Of a DNA stretch of 49,703 nt, positions 10,529-20,916 are shown in pieces; the stretch's first letter is position 1; each line of letters starts with the position of its first letter. The notes under the pieces were generated by a model that worked only from the letters and a program-made list of their open reading frames with translations, searched no databases and was not told the DNA's origin. The stretch comes from Chromera velia (lineage: Eukaryota > Sar > Chromeraceae). The position numbers were made by a program, and so were the translations under genes. Where the stretch lies: positions 6,777 through 56,479 of the forward strand of contig JAHBMJ010004375.1 of assembly GCA_018398765.1 (NCBI GenBank), given 5' to 3'.

Positions 10529-11898
10529 CTTCCTCCCTCTTCTTTGCGTCTCCCTTTGAAAAGACGAAAAAGAGAAGTCATATAGTCTTTTTTTCGGGCC
10601 TCTTGCTCGCGTTGTCTGAGACACCGTGTTGTTCTTTTGTCTGTAGTTATTTGTTATTTTGATTGTCGTGTGCATGAAGCAAATGAGGGAAAAGAAAAGA
10701 AAACCACCTTTCTGTCTCTCAGTCCGTCCTTGAGAGCGAACAGTGTAGTCTATATGTGTGTCTGTACTTGAAAATGAAAAGAGAGGCAAAAAGGGCGAAA
10801 CATACTGTCTGTCTGCCTCTCTGTCTGCTTGTCTGTCTGGTCTGTCTGAAACCATATAGTCTGCCTATTCTTTCATCTTTGGTTCTTTTTTCTCTGTTGT
10901 GCGCATGAAGAGAACGAGGAAACAGAAAGAGACATTTAGTCTGTCTCTCTGTCTGCCTGTCTGTCACGTGAGTACGTGGGAAAAAATAGAGGGGTGAAAC
11001 GAGGAAAGACACAGTCTGCCATCTGAAAAGACGATGGACTATTTGACCTGCGGGACGGAAAAAAAACAACATACAGTCTGTCTGTTTGTCTCTCTGCCTG
11101 TCGCTCTCTCTTTCTCCGTCTTTCTTTCTTTATATCTTTCGTTTTTTTTCTTCGTTCCTCCCATCTCTCCTTCCCCCCTCTCCCTCTTTCTATCTCTTTC
11201 CTGTTTTCCTTCCTTTCTTCTTTCCTTCCCCGCTTTTCTGGTTTTTGCTGTTGCTTGATTTCTTTCTTTCTTTCTTTCTTTCTTGCTCGCTTGCTCTCTC
11301 TCTCTCTCACACACTCTCTCTCCCTCCCGCTGTCTGTCTCTCAAAACATCCATTTAACCACCCTCTGGTTCTGCGTCAACCGCACAATGCACGCCAGAGG
11401 AGCAAATAGAAAGAAAATCTGCTCCGAGAACAAGGAGAAGCAAAACCAAGCAATTAACTTTGTTTGATCAGCTTCATGAAGTCACGGAGATGGAACGGAG
11501 GAGAATGGATCGATCGGCGGAAATTTTTTGTTACAAATGGGGAAGGGGAAGGAATCTAGATACGAGGAAGAAGGGTGGTGTGATGCGTTTGGCTGACTGA
11601 CTGATTGATTCGTTGATTGATTGATTGGTTGGTTGGTTGTTGATTGGTTCGTTGATTGAGAGACTGCAACGCGTTGAATCACCACTCCCGTGTGTTAATT
11701 GCATGCATGCAGGGACTCTGGCACAGGGACAATCGCAGAAATGCCAGAAGGCAGTGCCTGAGCACTGTACTGAAAGCCTTCAAGGCCGAGGGCATCATTG
11801 ACGACCGCTGGCTGCCTCATCCGATCTCGCGGCTTCTGGTGCCGTCGGAAGAGTTGGGACAGTCAGAAGAGGTCTTCCCAGGGATAACAACGGGGTAG
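9198..11898 (+). CDS. GT64-like (exostosin family) glycosyltransferase, type II membrane protein
   Basis: Two exons joined in phase 0: 9198-10262 and 11713-11898 (416 aa). I chose the ATG at 9198; upstream in-frame codons are non-ATG. Residues about 8-30 are a basic-then-hydrophobic signal anchor (RHIRLLLRYVGLLPLVLPAV), as expected for a Golgi type II enzyme. A stem region follows to about residue 110. The catalytic part has TLVLNLDDDSF, a DxD-type nucleotide-sugar/metal site, and later TVDCDDIALSVLTAL, matching the NCEDIA-like motif of GT64 domains. Exon 2 supplies GLWHRDNRRNARRQCL, like the C-terminal end of exostosin GT64 domains. GT64 enzymes transfer GlcNAc-type sugars in heparan-type synthesis; the actual substrate here is unknown. 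If the intron were retained, translation would run into poly Phe-Leu-Ser. Confidence 0.7.
10276..11345 (+). repeat. TTTC, CT and CTGT microsatellites in the GT64-like gene intron
   Basis: Almost the whole 1450-bp intron is simple sequence on the sense strand: TTTC/GCTT (about 10276-10545), CTGT tracts near 10806-10845 and 10938-10965, then TTTC and CT tracts (about 11100-11345). Partly repeated phrases with ATAGTCT follow each CTGT tract, suggesting an amplified composite unit. Confidence 0.85.
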
Positions 11899-13305
11899 CT
11901 CGGTCTGAATGATTGACTGACTGACGTGCAAAATCCGTCTGTCTGACTGACTGTTGTTTCCCTCTTGTTGCCCAGTGACATGGTGCCAGAGACGACGTGA
12001 CTCGGGTGAAGGTCAACTCTCCGCGAAGACTTTGCGGGAGTGGGTAGACGGTGTATGGGGAAAGCTTGCTGGAAAAGAAGAAGGAGAAAAAGTCGGTCGA
12101 TCTTCGGAGCGGTCGCTCGTGTCCTGTCTGATGCAATTGCTGCTGTGAGGCTCTAGCTCGCATAGGACGTCCTGGCCGAATGCATGACCCGGCCAGATCG
12201 ATCTGATGGCCACCCCCCCAGAAGGGCGGCTAGATTGGCACGAACATGGATGTCTTGAGCTCAGAAAAAAACCTATAGAAATAGAAAAAAAACGCTTATC
12301 TGCTGTCATATACGTGCGAGCCGGTTTTTTGTGAAATGTAATTCCTAAATGCCAGCCTCACTGGCTCCCAGTACTCAGCCCAGGGCCAGCGCATGTTAGA
12401 TACTTAGTAATATACCTTCTAATACATTCACGCTAGCATTCATGCAAAGTGGCTATACTAGTGGCTATAGAGGCTGCGGGCTGTATCCTGGGCTATATCG
12501 TTTATGTTATTGTTTGTTGGGGTAGGATAGGATAGGATTTATGTTCTGGGTGCCCTCCGCGGTCCACTGCCTACTTAGAAAAGGCTTATACCGTCGACGG
12601 CTTCGTTCAGCGCTATAAGCAGCCCGTTAACCACCATGCATCCAGAGGATGGATCAATCGATCGATTGCTTGCATGAGATAGCATAAAAAAGCTTTTTTT
12701 TTTTCTTGTGTATGATCGAAGGTTAGAAAACAGCTTCTTTCACATAAGTAGCAACAACTTAATTTCGTTTTATAATTGTGCAGAGCCCCAAACTTGAAAA
12801 CTCTTATGAGAGACATGCATGAGGAAAAAAATATATAAATTTAATTTCTATAATGTTTTTAACATTAGAGCTAGTGCAAAAAAAATAGTTTTACTGAGTA
12901 TCATAAGTAAGGGGCGGCGCACTAAAGATTTTTGGCAACCCTGGCCGGCCGCCGCGGGGGCCGGCCGCCGCGCGCGCGGACGTACGCCAAATCCTGCCTT
13001 TTGGGCCCATGCATCGGGGAGCGTTTCGGTGAGTGAGGAGACGCGCCGACAAAAAAAACAGAACAACAAAAAATAGGTTTCCGTTTAAAGATGTTTGAAG
13101 GATGTTTGAATTAAGGTGGTTATGTTTGACATCTCCATTAATTGTTCTGCTGAGCAGGATCTCAGTTGTTCTGTGACGAAGTCCCAGTTGGATGTACTTT
13201 GGCCTAGAACTGGTTTGGTGTGCTGTAGTCGCTCTTTGTCTTTTTCAATTTCGATTGTCTTGCTCTTTCCCGATTCCAGTGGTTCCTCCAGTCTCGTCTC
13301 CGAAA
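11899..13305. other. spacer between the GT64-like gene and isocitrate dehydrogenase
   Basis: ACTG-like repeats flank the GT64-like gene 3' end (about 11910-11955). The section 12270-12940 is AT-rich and featureless apart from a short GGATA repeat near 12525. A GC-rich islet at 12941-12985 contains GCGCGC (12970-12975), 336 bp upstream of the IDH start. I see no gene. Confidence 0.5.
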
Positions 13306-16300
13306 ATGCCGACCGGTTTCAAGAAAATCAAGGTGGACAACCCTGTTGTCGAGCTCGATGGTGACGAGATGACGCGAATCATTTGGAAGATGATCAAGGA
13401 TAAGGTGAGGAAGGAGTGCACGAAACAGTGAACAGGGGTCTGAAAGAACGTATGTATGTTTCTCCTTTCGCCAGAGAGACGGTTGTTTTCATGTCTTTTC
13501 TTTTCGAACTTTTTATCTGTGTGCAGCTGATTCTTCCCTACCTTGACATGACTATTGACTATTATGATCTCGGCATTGAGGCCCGTGACCAGACGGACGA
13601 CAAGATCACCGTCGATGCCGCCAACGCCATCAAGAAGTGCAACGTCGGCATTAAGTGCGCCACCATCACTCCTGATGAGGCGCGAGTGAAGGGTGGGCAG
13701 CCAGGGAGTGAATGAACGTGTGTGCGATTTCTCTCACTGATGCATGTGTTCTTTTCCATGATGCCTTTTCTGTGGAAGTTTGTTTCTTGAAGTTGGTCGG
13801 TCATCTGGACAAATCTGGGAAAAGAAACAGGACGAAGACGAGACAGGACGAGACGGGACGCTCCAGCTTAGAGCTCAGGTGCGCATTCCTCTGCGGTCTT
13901 TCTGTTTTCGTGAGACCAGGTGATCTCTGCCTCCTTTGCTTTGCTCTGCTTGCCCCTGCGTCATTGCAGAGTTCAGCCTGAAGAAGATGTGGAGGTCGCC
14001 CAACGGAACGATCAGAAACATTCTGGACGGTACCATCTTTCGTGCCCCCATCATGTGCAAGAACATTCCTCTTCTGGTGCCTCAGTGGAAGAAGCCGATC
14101 ATCATCGGGAGACACGGACACGGAGACCAGTACAAGGCCACTGACGTCGTCGTGAAGGATCCTGAAGGGGGCAAGCTTCAGCTCGTGTACACACCCAAGG
14201 GGGGTTCTCCTCAGACCTGGGATGTTTTTGACTTCAAGAGCGGAGGGGTGGCGATGGCGATGTACAACACAGACGATAGTATCAGGGGGTTCGCACAAGC
14301 ATGCATGAAGTACGCTCTCTCGGAAGGTCAGCAAAGCAAAACCACATGCACACACGGACTCAAAAAACAAACAAACATTTTTCTGAGAAGGTCGGAGTCC
14401 TTCCTTTACTTTCTTACGTCCTTTCTCGCCCTGTCAGTCAAGTCAATGGTTTCTTCTCAAGCTAGCTCTACTCTCTCTCTCCCTCTCTCTCTCCCTCCCT
14501 CCCTCCCTTTCTCGCTCGCTCTCTGTCTGTCTGTCTCTGTCGCTCGCTCCAGATCAGATTCCTTTGCCTCCCTGCCTGCTACTGAATCCCCGGCAGGCTT
14601 TGCCCTTCCGGTGCATTTGCTTTCCTTGCCCCCCCCCCCTCACCTCAAAAGCAAGGATCAGATAGATGAGAATGACACTATTCGGATGTTACGTCTCCAT
14701 TTTTTCGAATACCCCCTCGTTTTTCATTTAGCTCCTTCTATTCTTGGGCGTCCTGAGCAAACCATGCAACAAGCGCTCCCGCTTTCTTGCACGAGTCACA
14801 CAGCAGTCGAAGACCTGTAATCAACTCTCGGAGAATCAGTGGGAGGGAGATTAACTGCTTCTGCTTCAAATCTCTTTCTCTGTTCTCCTGCTGCACCGAT
14901 TTCAAAAGACATTAAAAGACGACATTCTTTCTCATCGCATACACATCAACAGTTCCTTCCATCTCTTCATGCATTCCCCTGTCTACCCGCTTGTGAATTG
15001 CTCGCAGGCTATCCCTTGTACATGTCCACGAAGAACACGATTCTGAAGGCTTACGATGGACGGTTCAAGGACATCTTCCAGGAAACTTACGAGTGAGTGT
15101 GTGGTTATGTCCGAGCTGCTTTGCCTCTTGGTTAGGCTCGTTTCTTTCTGTCTTTCTTTCTTTCTCCCTCGCCCCTCTTTTCATGTGTTGTTTGTCCGTT
15201 TGTCGCGATCGAGGACAGCAAGCGAATATTTGCGACCAAAACAGAAGGAGAATGAAGTAAAGCTTGATCGATCTCTGCCTGCTCTTTTGTGTGGTGTGTG
15301 CCCGCCTGCCCGTTTTCCACATTTTCTTCCAAGGAAAAGGAGTGGGGAGGGGGAAAAGGAAGAACGAAAACACAACAGCGGACAGAAAGAAAGAAAAATA
15401 CCTCCGTTGATTCACTCAGGGTTTTTGCAAGGGAAGAAATAAATCCACAGCAATGTTCTGAACGGAAGGTGGAGGGAGGAAGAATCAATGACAGACACAC
15501 ATTCCCTCCCGTGCCTTACTGGTCCCTTTTCTTGCCTTCTTGAAGGAACTTATCTAATCTCCTGTTTGCTTGCAGCAATGAGTACAAGAAGGAATTCGAG
15601 GCTCGGGGGCTCTGGTACGAGCACCGACTGATTGACGACATGGTTGCCTTCTGCATCAAGAGCGAAGGCGGGTATGTGTGGGCGTGCAAGAACTATGACG
15701 GCGATGTGCAGTCAGATGTGGTCGCGCAAGGGTACGGGTCCCTTGGTCTGATGACCTCCGTGCTCGTCTGCCCAGACGGGAAGACCATCGAGGCCGAGGC
15801 TGCTCACGGCACTGTGACACGACATTACAGGATGCATCAGCAGGGAAAGCGCACAAGCACCAACCCAGTGGCGTCAATCTTTGCATGGACCCGCGGTCTT
15901 TCTCACAGAGCCAAGTTGGATTCCAACGAGGCTTTGGGGAAATTCTCCCAGGCTCTCGAGGAGACCTGCATCGAGGTAATCGAAAAGGGGTTCATGACCA
16001 AGGACCTTGCGCTGTGCATCTACGGATCCGCGTAAGTCTTTTTTTTGGGGGNNNNNNNNNNNNNNNNNNNNNNNNNNNNNNNNNNNNNNNNNNNNNNNNN
16101 NNNNNNNNNNNNNNNNNNNNNNNNNNNNNNNNNNNNNNNNNNNNNNNNNNNNNNNNNNNNNNNNNNNNNNNNNNNNNNNNNNNNNNNNNNNNNNNNNNNN
16201 NNNNNNNNNNNNNNNNNNNNNNNNNNNNNNNNNNNNNNNNNNNNNNNNNNNNNNNNNNNNNNNNNNNNNNNNNNNNNNNNNNNNNNNNNNNNNNNNNNNN

Positions 16301-16562
16301 NNNNNNNNNNNNNNNNNNNNNNNNNNNNNNNNNNNNNNNNNNNNNNNNNNNNNNNNNNNNNNNNNNNNNNNNNNNNNNNNNNNNNNNNNNNNNNNGGGGG
16401 GGGGGGAGGGACAGCTGAGATTTGAACGTCTTTCTTTTTCCTACTTCATCTTTGCTCTTCACGGCTTGTTTTCGTGCGCCGGCAGTGTGTCCGGTGCTTC
16501 TTTCCATCGTCTCCGCAGATCTTTCTTCGCCCTGGCCCGTACCCGTCTCTTCCTTTGCGAGG

Positions 16563-16600
<38 letters not shown>

Positions 16601-17096
16601 GTGTGTGGGTGTATGTGTATGTGTATGTGTGTGTGTGTGTGTGTGTGTGTATGAGTGTGCGTGCGCGCATACATGTTCGTGATTGCGCGTGTGCGTATGT
16701 GGGTGTGTGCATGTACGCGTGTGCCGTTCCAAAAAAGTGAAAGGCTCTGTACGCCTTTTTTGCCTTACGAGAGATGCATGCATCTTACGGGTTCCCCCCC
16801 CCCTGTGTACCTACCTACCTTGGCCTGCTTGGTCTTCCTTCCGGCTGCTTGCAGAATGAAGGACGACAGCTACATGTTCACGGATGACTTCCTGGCCAAG
16901 ATTGCGGATGAGGTGAGTGGGTGGATGAGGTCGGGAGGGCTTCTGCCTCAAAACGAATTTGTGTGGAATGACGAGTGGTAGTAGAGCAGGCAGGCAGACG
17001 GAAGCAGTCGACGGTCTCAAAAGAGGAGAAGAAGACAAAAGGTCACATAAGGTCGCTTTCTACGCTCCCGGCGGGAGTCCTCTCTCTCCCTCCCTC

Positions 17097-17134
<38 letters not shown>

Positions 17135-17202
17135 GTGTGAGAAAGAGCGAGAGAGAGAGAGCGAGAGAGAGAGAAGGGGGGGNGGGGGGGGGGGAGTGTG
17201 TG

Positions 17203-17240
<38 letters not shown>

Positions 17241-17570
17241 CGCGCGCGTCTGCGTCTGCGTCTGCGTCGGCGTCGGCGTCGGCGTGTTTCTGTGTGCGTG
17301 GCTGTGTCTCTGTGCGAATGTGTGAATGTGTGTGTTTGAGGGAGAGCGGATGTCCGCCAGGACACTCCCGTCACCTTGCCCCCCGCATTTTCAACCGCAT
17401 CTGTTCTGACGTGCATTCCGTGAGCGTGAATCAGTAGCTCTGTCTGTGTGTCCGTGTGCGTGTGTGGAGACATGTCTACATCCCAACGGATGTTTCTGTA
17501 TCTTCGTTCGTGTGTGTGCGTGCAGTTTGAGAAGAAGCTTCTCGACAGGAAGATTACCTCTGCGCTCTAA
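13306..17570 (+). CDS. IDH: NADP-dependent isocitrate dehydrogenase, 7 exons
   Basis: Exons: 13306-13404, 13527-13692, 13970-14326, 15008-15092, 15576-16031, 16855-16912, 17526-17570 (1266 nt, 421 aa). All junctions agree in phase. Homodimeric eukaryotic NADP-ICDH landmarks run in order: [118 protein letters not shown] and [12 protein letters not shown]. The enzyme decarboxylates isocitrate to 2-oxoglutarate and makes NADPH. Length is typical. An in-frame ATG 38 codons upstream (13192) would add a signal-peptide-like leader, so the true N-terminus and location (cytosol, mitochondrion or plastid) are open. Intron 5 contains an assembly gap; coding sequence is complete around it. Calling the NADP type rests on the overall motif pattern. 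Confidence 0.93.
16052..16395. other. assembly gap (344 N) in IDH intron 5
   Basis: A run of N flanked on both sides by poly-G, which suggests assembly stopped at a homopolymer or CT/GT microsatellite. Both neighbouring IDH exons join in phase across it, so little or no coding sequence is likely to be missing. Single N bases also occur at 17183 (in a G run) and 37914. Confidence 0.95.
16567..16700 (+). repeat. CT then GT microsatellite in IDH intron 5
   Basis: About 15 CT units followed by imperfect GT units, upstream of IDH exon 6. Confidence 0.85.
17083..17335 (+). repeat. GT / GA / G / GT / CGTCTG microsatellites in IDH intron 6
   Basis: Tracts in order: CT, GT (about 17099-17133), GA (about 17147-17174), G run with one N at 17183, GT (about 17197-17235), then CTGCGT and CGGCGT hexamers (about 17249-17286). 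Confidence 0.85.
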
Positions 17571-20500
17571 GCCGCATCACCATCTGACTTTCTGTCGCCT
17601 TCCTCAAAGGTTGCGCTGAGACAGACAGGGGGGGGGGGGGGGGGGGGGGGGGTTGAGGGCACCAAGAAGGGAAGGGAGGAAGAAGATACCTCTGGATCTA
17701 GAAAAAAGAGGTGAAAAGAGGAAGAGAGAAGAGATGCATGGGGCAGGTACACAGAGAGCCGAATGAGGCTCTCACACAATGCAGGACCCGGGGAGCGAGG
17801 GGTTCATCCAAGAATTCGTCTAGCGCCTGCCTGACAACATGAACATTCATGAGGCAGGCCCTAAGACAGTCTGCTTGCCTTTCTGCCTGCCTGCTTTTTG
17901 CTGCCTCTGTCTGCCAGCTTTCGAACTCCGAAACAAAGAAGAGAGGAAAAGAGAAGCGGAGCGGGTGATCAACTGAAAGTGCATGAATTTGCGTGACGCT
18001 CCTCGCTGCATTCATTCATTCGTGCCTGTCTGTCTGTGTTGGCCCCGTGCCTGCATGCCTGCTCATAATTAAATCCATGCAGGTTGTTCGTTCTGTTGCA
18101 TAAAGAGAGTCCGGACACCTGGCTAGACCAGATGCATTCATTGTCTTCTTGTCGTGTTCTCTCTTTTCTTGTCTTCGTGACTGTGTCTGCTTGTCTACTC
18201 TCATTCTTCCCTCTCTGTATTGTTCGCTTTTGATTGGGTCCGTTCGTGGTTTTCTGTCCTCGAATCCTCAGTATCTCGACCGGGGGACAACCTGCCTACC
18301 TCCAAGCGTCTCTTCCAACGTTCTGCTAATCCCACAAACGAACGAAGGTTCATATGGGAGAAGTAAAGAAGGGAAGAAAGAAGAATTCAGGAAGAAAGCA
18401 AGCAAGGTTCATTCGTGTATCTGTCTTTCTTTCAGGTTTTTTTTTTTGCGTTGCATCATGTGAAGGTATTGTTCCTCCTTCCTGAGTCAGTTCGTCCGGT
18501 TGGAAGATTCTATCGAAAAGGACGAGGACGAAGAAGAAGAAGCAGAAGAAGCGCGAGTATGTGGCAGAATGAGCTGCATTCCTCGTTCTTGAGAAAGAGA
18601 GGGGAATCCATGTGTGTGTAGACAGTTTCGTGTTTGTGTCATATGCCACTTTGCATGTGAGAGAGAACGTTGATTTTTATTTTTTGGGTGTGGTCCAATG
18701 AAACGAAACCGAATGACGGTGTAAAGCCGGGTTGAAACGACGAGAAACGTGTGTGCATGCGGAGCTCTTCCAACGAAACCGGTGTCTCTTCTCTTTTCGC
18801 ATATCGATCTAGCAGGAAGTAGATCGATTTCACCGGTCGATTCGATCGCTGAGAAACAGATGGGTAGGCAGGTCGAGCGAGGGGGTCACGGAGCAGTCGA
18901 AAGAAAAAGGTGAAGAGAAAGCCCGAATTGATCAATCCAATAATCCATTGACTGATCCGTCCTCTGTCTAGCGGACAATTGGTTGCCTTGCATGAATTCT
19001 TGACCCCTTATCGTACACTGCACAGATGGAACTGCATGGACCATTGACAGCTTGACTGGCAGTGCCTGCATCTTTGGTTAAGCCTTTAAATTCTGGGATC
19101 AAAAATCAGGGAATGCATTCCTGCAGGCAGGAAGCACCACGCAGATGGTTGAATCAATTAACCTGTGATCGACGGTTAGAATTTGGGTGTCCATGCACTG
19201 TGGCGTGGACTTCTGCAGATGACCGGGATCGCTTTCTCGATACCTCTTAACCCTATAGTCTCAATCGATCAACTTTGACAGATCGCCTTGATCACCTTAA
19301 AATCAGGCCCCAGGATTAGATCTTTTGGTTAAATTAAATGGCTTATTCAATAGTTTAACTGTTTATCACTAGGTTTATCATTGAATCTAAATGTAAATGG
19401 TACAATGTTTTTTTATTTTTCATATGATCGATCTGACGAATATACTAGCGAATATAAGAGACACGCTTTATTATGATTCTAATGCAAAAAAAAAGAAAAA
19501 AAAATCAATGATCATTAATGTTTTTTTAATTTTTGTCTTAACTTATTTTGTTAACGCTTCACTATATACGTTTCCTGCACTTTTGTGATGATTAATCAAC
19601 AAATTAAGTCGTTCCTGGTCGTTCCCCTAAGCGTACATGACATAATAATTGAATTAAGTAACAAAACCCTTCAATCATCAATTAAGTATAAATCAAAGTG
19701 AACTGCTGTTGTAGATTCTGTTGTAAAGAACCGAACTTCCTCGATGTGCATTGCTGCCGAACGCTACACGCCTATTTATAGGCCGATGGCGATGACATAT
19801 AATAATGATAATGATTAAAAAAAAATAAGAAACTAATAAACAAAATTTATTATTATTATCTTTATTATTTGCTATCGTTATCGGCCTATGAATGAGCGTG
19901 TAGCGTTTAATTGATCTGTTCGTTTAATACCTAATTGGATATACTGTTGATACTGCTATGACAGTATATAGCAGTTGGTACTAGTTAGTGCCAGTGCTCT
20001 CCCACAAAAGAAGGTGAGACAGGAAAAATCGGCTTTCCCGTGACTAGTCCCGTGACGCCAGGGGGGATTGTGGCTTCGTGCCGCCTGATAAGCAACAATG
20101 TGCACACTTCTTCCTTTGTTAATGGATTGAGACCTTTACTAGTCCCTTAGTCTAGCGCTTTGAGGGCCTCGGGTTGGCTTAGGCAAAGCTGCATACAAAG
20201 GTCCTCAAATATGATCAAGTGTTCAGGGTTTTTGCGCATCTGTATGCATGCTCTTTCCTTTTTTTCATTGCAGACGTATGGAGCTTGTCAGAGGAAACAG
20301 TGTGCCATCAAAGAGAGCACTGCAGCCGGCTGCCCAACTGCACTCCAGTACGTCGCGTTTTCTCTTCTATGCCTTCTGCCACTCGACTGAAAGTGGCGTA
20401 CACACAGGACGACCGTTGTGCGCAGCTCCTCTGTACATATATATACCATGAAATTTTTGCCTGACCTTCGTTGGACAACCGCGTGGCAGAGTGTTAGCTG

Positions 20501-20916
20501 GCTCATCAGACGTCGTGTTTGAATACATACTGATTCGCTCCGTCTTTCCTGAAGCACTCGCGAAGTGTGCCAACCGTTGTAAAACAACCAGGCAGACAGA
20601 CACCTTCTGGCGATGGGCTGTGGGGCTTCCTCTTCGAGGGCAACGGTCGTTGCGCAGTCGAGTTCCAAAGGTTAGTGTGCAAGAAATGTACGGCCGGACA
20701 GATTCGTTCGAAAACTATGAATGCATGGCTTTTTGCCCATCTGGATGGAATGAAGACTGTCTGTATATGCAAAATTGGCATGTATGGCTGGTCGCTTACA
20801 TCATATACATGTACGGTTTTCTGCAAGAAATCTTGAGCGAATTCGGGATATCAAACTCGTTGCATGCCTCTGCGCCATATGCTCATTTCTTTGCAGATTC
20901 CCCCGTCATTGACTCG
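17571..20916. other. spacer between IDH and the TIR-TPR pseudogene
   Basis: Begins with the IDH 3' region, including a 25-base poly-G run at 17628-17652. The part from 17750 to 18900 is mixed sequence with no convincing exon. AT-rich from about 19250 to 20000, with a hairpin repeat at 19757-19908. Possible exons at about 20274-20347 and 20480-20670 end in donor-like GTACGT or GTTAGT and might belong to the 5' end of the following gene, but I cannot join them in phase with any certainty. Confidence 0.45.
19757..19908. repeat. hairpin-forming dispersed repeat (copy 1)
   Basis: Left arm 19757-19798 (CCGAACGCTACACGCCTATT, then ATAGGCCGATGGCGATGAC) is answered by an imperfect inverted right arm at 19871-19908. 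The AT-rich spacer between them is itself partly complementary, giving a ~150-bp fold-back. Related arms occur singly at about 23712-23765 (same strand) and 34645-34690 (opposite strand). Confidence 0.7.

Noticed and set aside
17553-17570. IDH C-terminus SAL as a peroxisomal targeting signal
   Set aside because: Ala at the middle position does not fit the PTS1 consensus (S/A/C-K/R/H-L/M).
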